Of a stretch of 6,626 bases of DNA, positions 5,994 to 6,626 are shown in pieces. The stretch is taken from the NCBI GenBank assembly GCA_021815245.1, contig JAKAHF010000137.1:1-6626 (forward strand), given 5' to 3'. How positions within the stretch are numbered: position 1 is the first letter of the stretch; each line of letters begins with the position of its first letter. Below the pieces are notes generated by a model that had not been told where the DNA came from, searched no databases, and worked only from the letters and a program-made list of their open reading frames with translations. A program made the position numbers and the translations under genes. This DNA comes from Actinomycetes bacterium (lineage in GTDB: Bacteria > Actinomycetota > Thermoleophilia > RBG-16-64-13).

Positions 5994-6626
5994 TTAGAAC
6001 CTGACCCCGCAATCGTACTCCACGAGCGTCTTCGAAGCAGAGTCGACCAGGACGTGCGGCAACTCCCTGTTGAACGTCGACACCGTTTCGATCAAGCCTC
6101 CCCACTTGGTGAAGACGACGATGCGAACCACCGCGGTGCCGTCGTCGTGGAGGCGGCACATGGGCCGCACGTCGATCTTGGAGGCCTTCTTGCGTACGTT
6201 GTCGGGCAATCCGAGATTCATGAACGAATCGGCCGCCTCGAGCGCGGTCTCGAGGGTCTGCGCGTCGCAGACGATGCGCGTGTCGTTATAGGCCGCGTGC
6301 CACATTTGGTAGAACTGGGTCGAGACTCGGTGAAACACCGCGAACTCGAAATAGCCTTGGGGAGTGTCTGCGACGACTATGTGATCGAGATAGTCGTCGG
6401 CGTGCGAGACTCCGATGCCGTTCACGAGTTCGCCTTCGCCGACCGCGGCGCACCATGCCTCGTACGAATCGTAGGGCGACTGGCCGGCCGGTCGCGCGTA
6501 GAGCACCGGGTGGCCGCCGATCCATTTGCCCTTCTTGCGCGCGGCCGACAGCTTGTCGCGAGTCCGCTCGGAGATGATCTCCCGCTCGAACTGGGCGAAC
6601 GACAGCAGGATGTTCAGCGTGAGGCG
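5994..6626 (-). CDS. Chimeric reading frame: serine recombinase catalytic-domain end joined to an unrecognised domain (5' end beyond window)
   Basis: Partial, 210 residues visible, open to the right edge. The first ~43 residues (6626 to about 6498) match the end of a serine recombinase catalytic domain: [34 protein letters not shown], then WIGGHPVL. In intact large serine recombinases this leads into a second domain (typically P-x-LGY). Here the frame instead continues as [17 protein letters not shown] and ~165 residues that I cannot assign, including [37 protein letters not shown] and [20 protein letters not shown]. The tail has no transmembrane segment and only scattered cysteines. It could be a fusion made by DNA rearrangement, or a separate gene starting inside (GTG at 6506, or GTG in LVNGIG at about 6421), though neither internal start has a strong Shine-Dalgarno. 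It stops 34 bases before the molybdoenzyme gene, so the tail may be co-transcribed with it. No shifted frame continues a recombinase after the junction. Confidence 0.75.
   Translation of the reverse strand, partial: RLTLNILLSFAQFEREIISERTRDKLSAARKKGKWIGGHPVLYARPAGQSPYDSYEAWCAAVGEGELVNGIGVSHADDYLDHIVVADTPQGYFEFAVFHRVSTQFYQMWHAAYNDTRIVCDAQTLETALEAADSFMNLGLPDNVRKKASKIDVRPMCRLHDDGTAVVRIVVFTKWGGLIETVSTFNRELPHVLVDSASKTLVEYDCGVRF
6498..6626 (-). mobile_element. Remnant of a serine recombinase (resolvase/integrase) gene
   Basis: The encoded [20 protein letters not shown] segment is the long helix at the end of the serine-recombinase catalytic domain, followed by the Lys/Arg-rich [11 protein letters not shown]. 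Homology ends abruptly at this domain boundary. The catalytic Ser, if present, lies beyond the right edge. This marks probable mobile-element activity next to the molybdoenzyme operon. It is a truncated or fused copy, because no DNA-binding recombinase domain follows. Confidence 0.75.

Noticed and set aside
1..6626. CRISPR array, tRNA or rRNA genes
   Set aside because: No regularly spaced repeats, cloverleaf with CCA-type end, or rRNA-like conserved segments were seen; coding genes fill nearly the whole window.

Overview
The window is GC-rich bacterial DNA, with strong G/C preference at third codon positions and several GTG/TTG starts. All seven supportable genes lie on the minus strand, so transcription runs from base 6626 towards base 1. 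The content suggests a high-GC bacterium with at least partly anaerobic redox metabolism and selenocysteine (Sec) decoding, for instance an actinobacterial or Chloroflexi-type lineage. The taxon cannot be fixed from the sequence.

Right part (about 6626-3223): a reading frame enters from the right edge. Its first ~43 codons are the end of the catalytic domain of a serine recombinase, and it then runs without a stop into ~165 residues I do not recognise. Only 34 bases later comes a 759-residue molybdopterin (Mo/W-bisPGD) oxidoreductase with an N-terminal iron-sulfur site, started by TTG behind a perfect AGGAGG. Its stop overlaps by 8 bases the start of a 154-residue protein carrying four [4Fe-4S] motifs. 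The pair looks like a soluble, cytoplasmic two-subunit enzyme: there is no Tat signal and no membrane subunit gene in the window. Its substrate is unknown.

Left part (3136-1): after an 86-base gap comes a tightly packed four-gene operon: (i) a tandem GNAT acetyltransferase; (ii) a protein related to the glutamine-amidotransferase end of CTP synthase, overlapping (i) by 16 bases; (iii) a uridine-kinase-like P-loop kinase whose TTG start overlaps the stop of (ii) as TTGA; (iv) a histone-deacetylase-superfamily amidohydrolase, 21 bases further on and cut by the left edge.

The main discovery is gene (ii). It looks like two short ORFs separated by a TGA, but this TGA sits exactly at the nucleophile position of the amidotransferase fold. 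It is followed after 12 bases by a perfect 8-bp hairpin with a GGU loop, the hallmark of a bacterial SECIS element. I read it as one 243-residue selenoprotein (Sec95). The catalytic His-Pro-Glu of true amidotransferases is replaced by Val-Pro-Gln, so it is probably not an ordinary glutaminase. The operon pairs an acetyl-adding with a putative acyl-removing enzyme, and a pyrimidine-nucleoside kinase with a CTP-synthase relative. This suggests an uncharacterised pathway acting on a nucleoside-like or amine metabolite, but that is inference.
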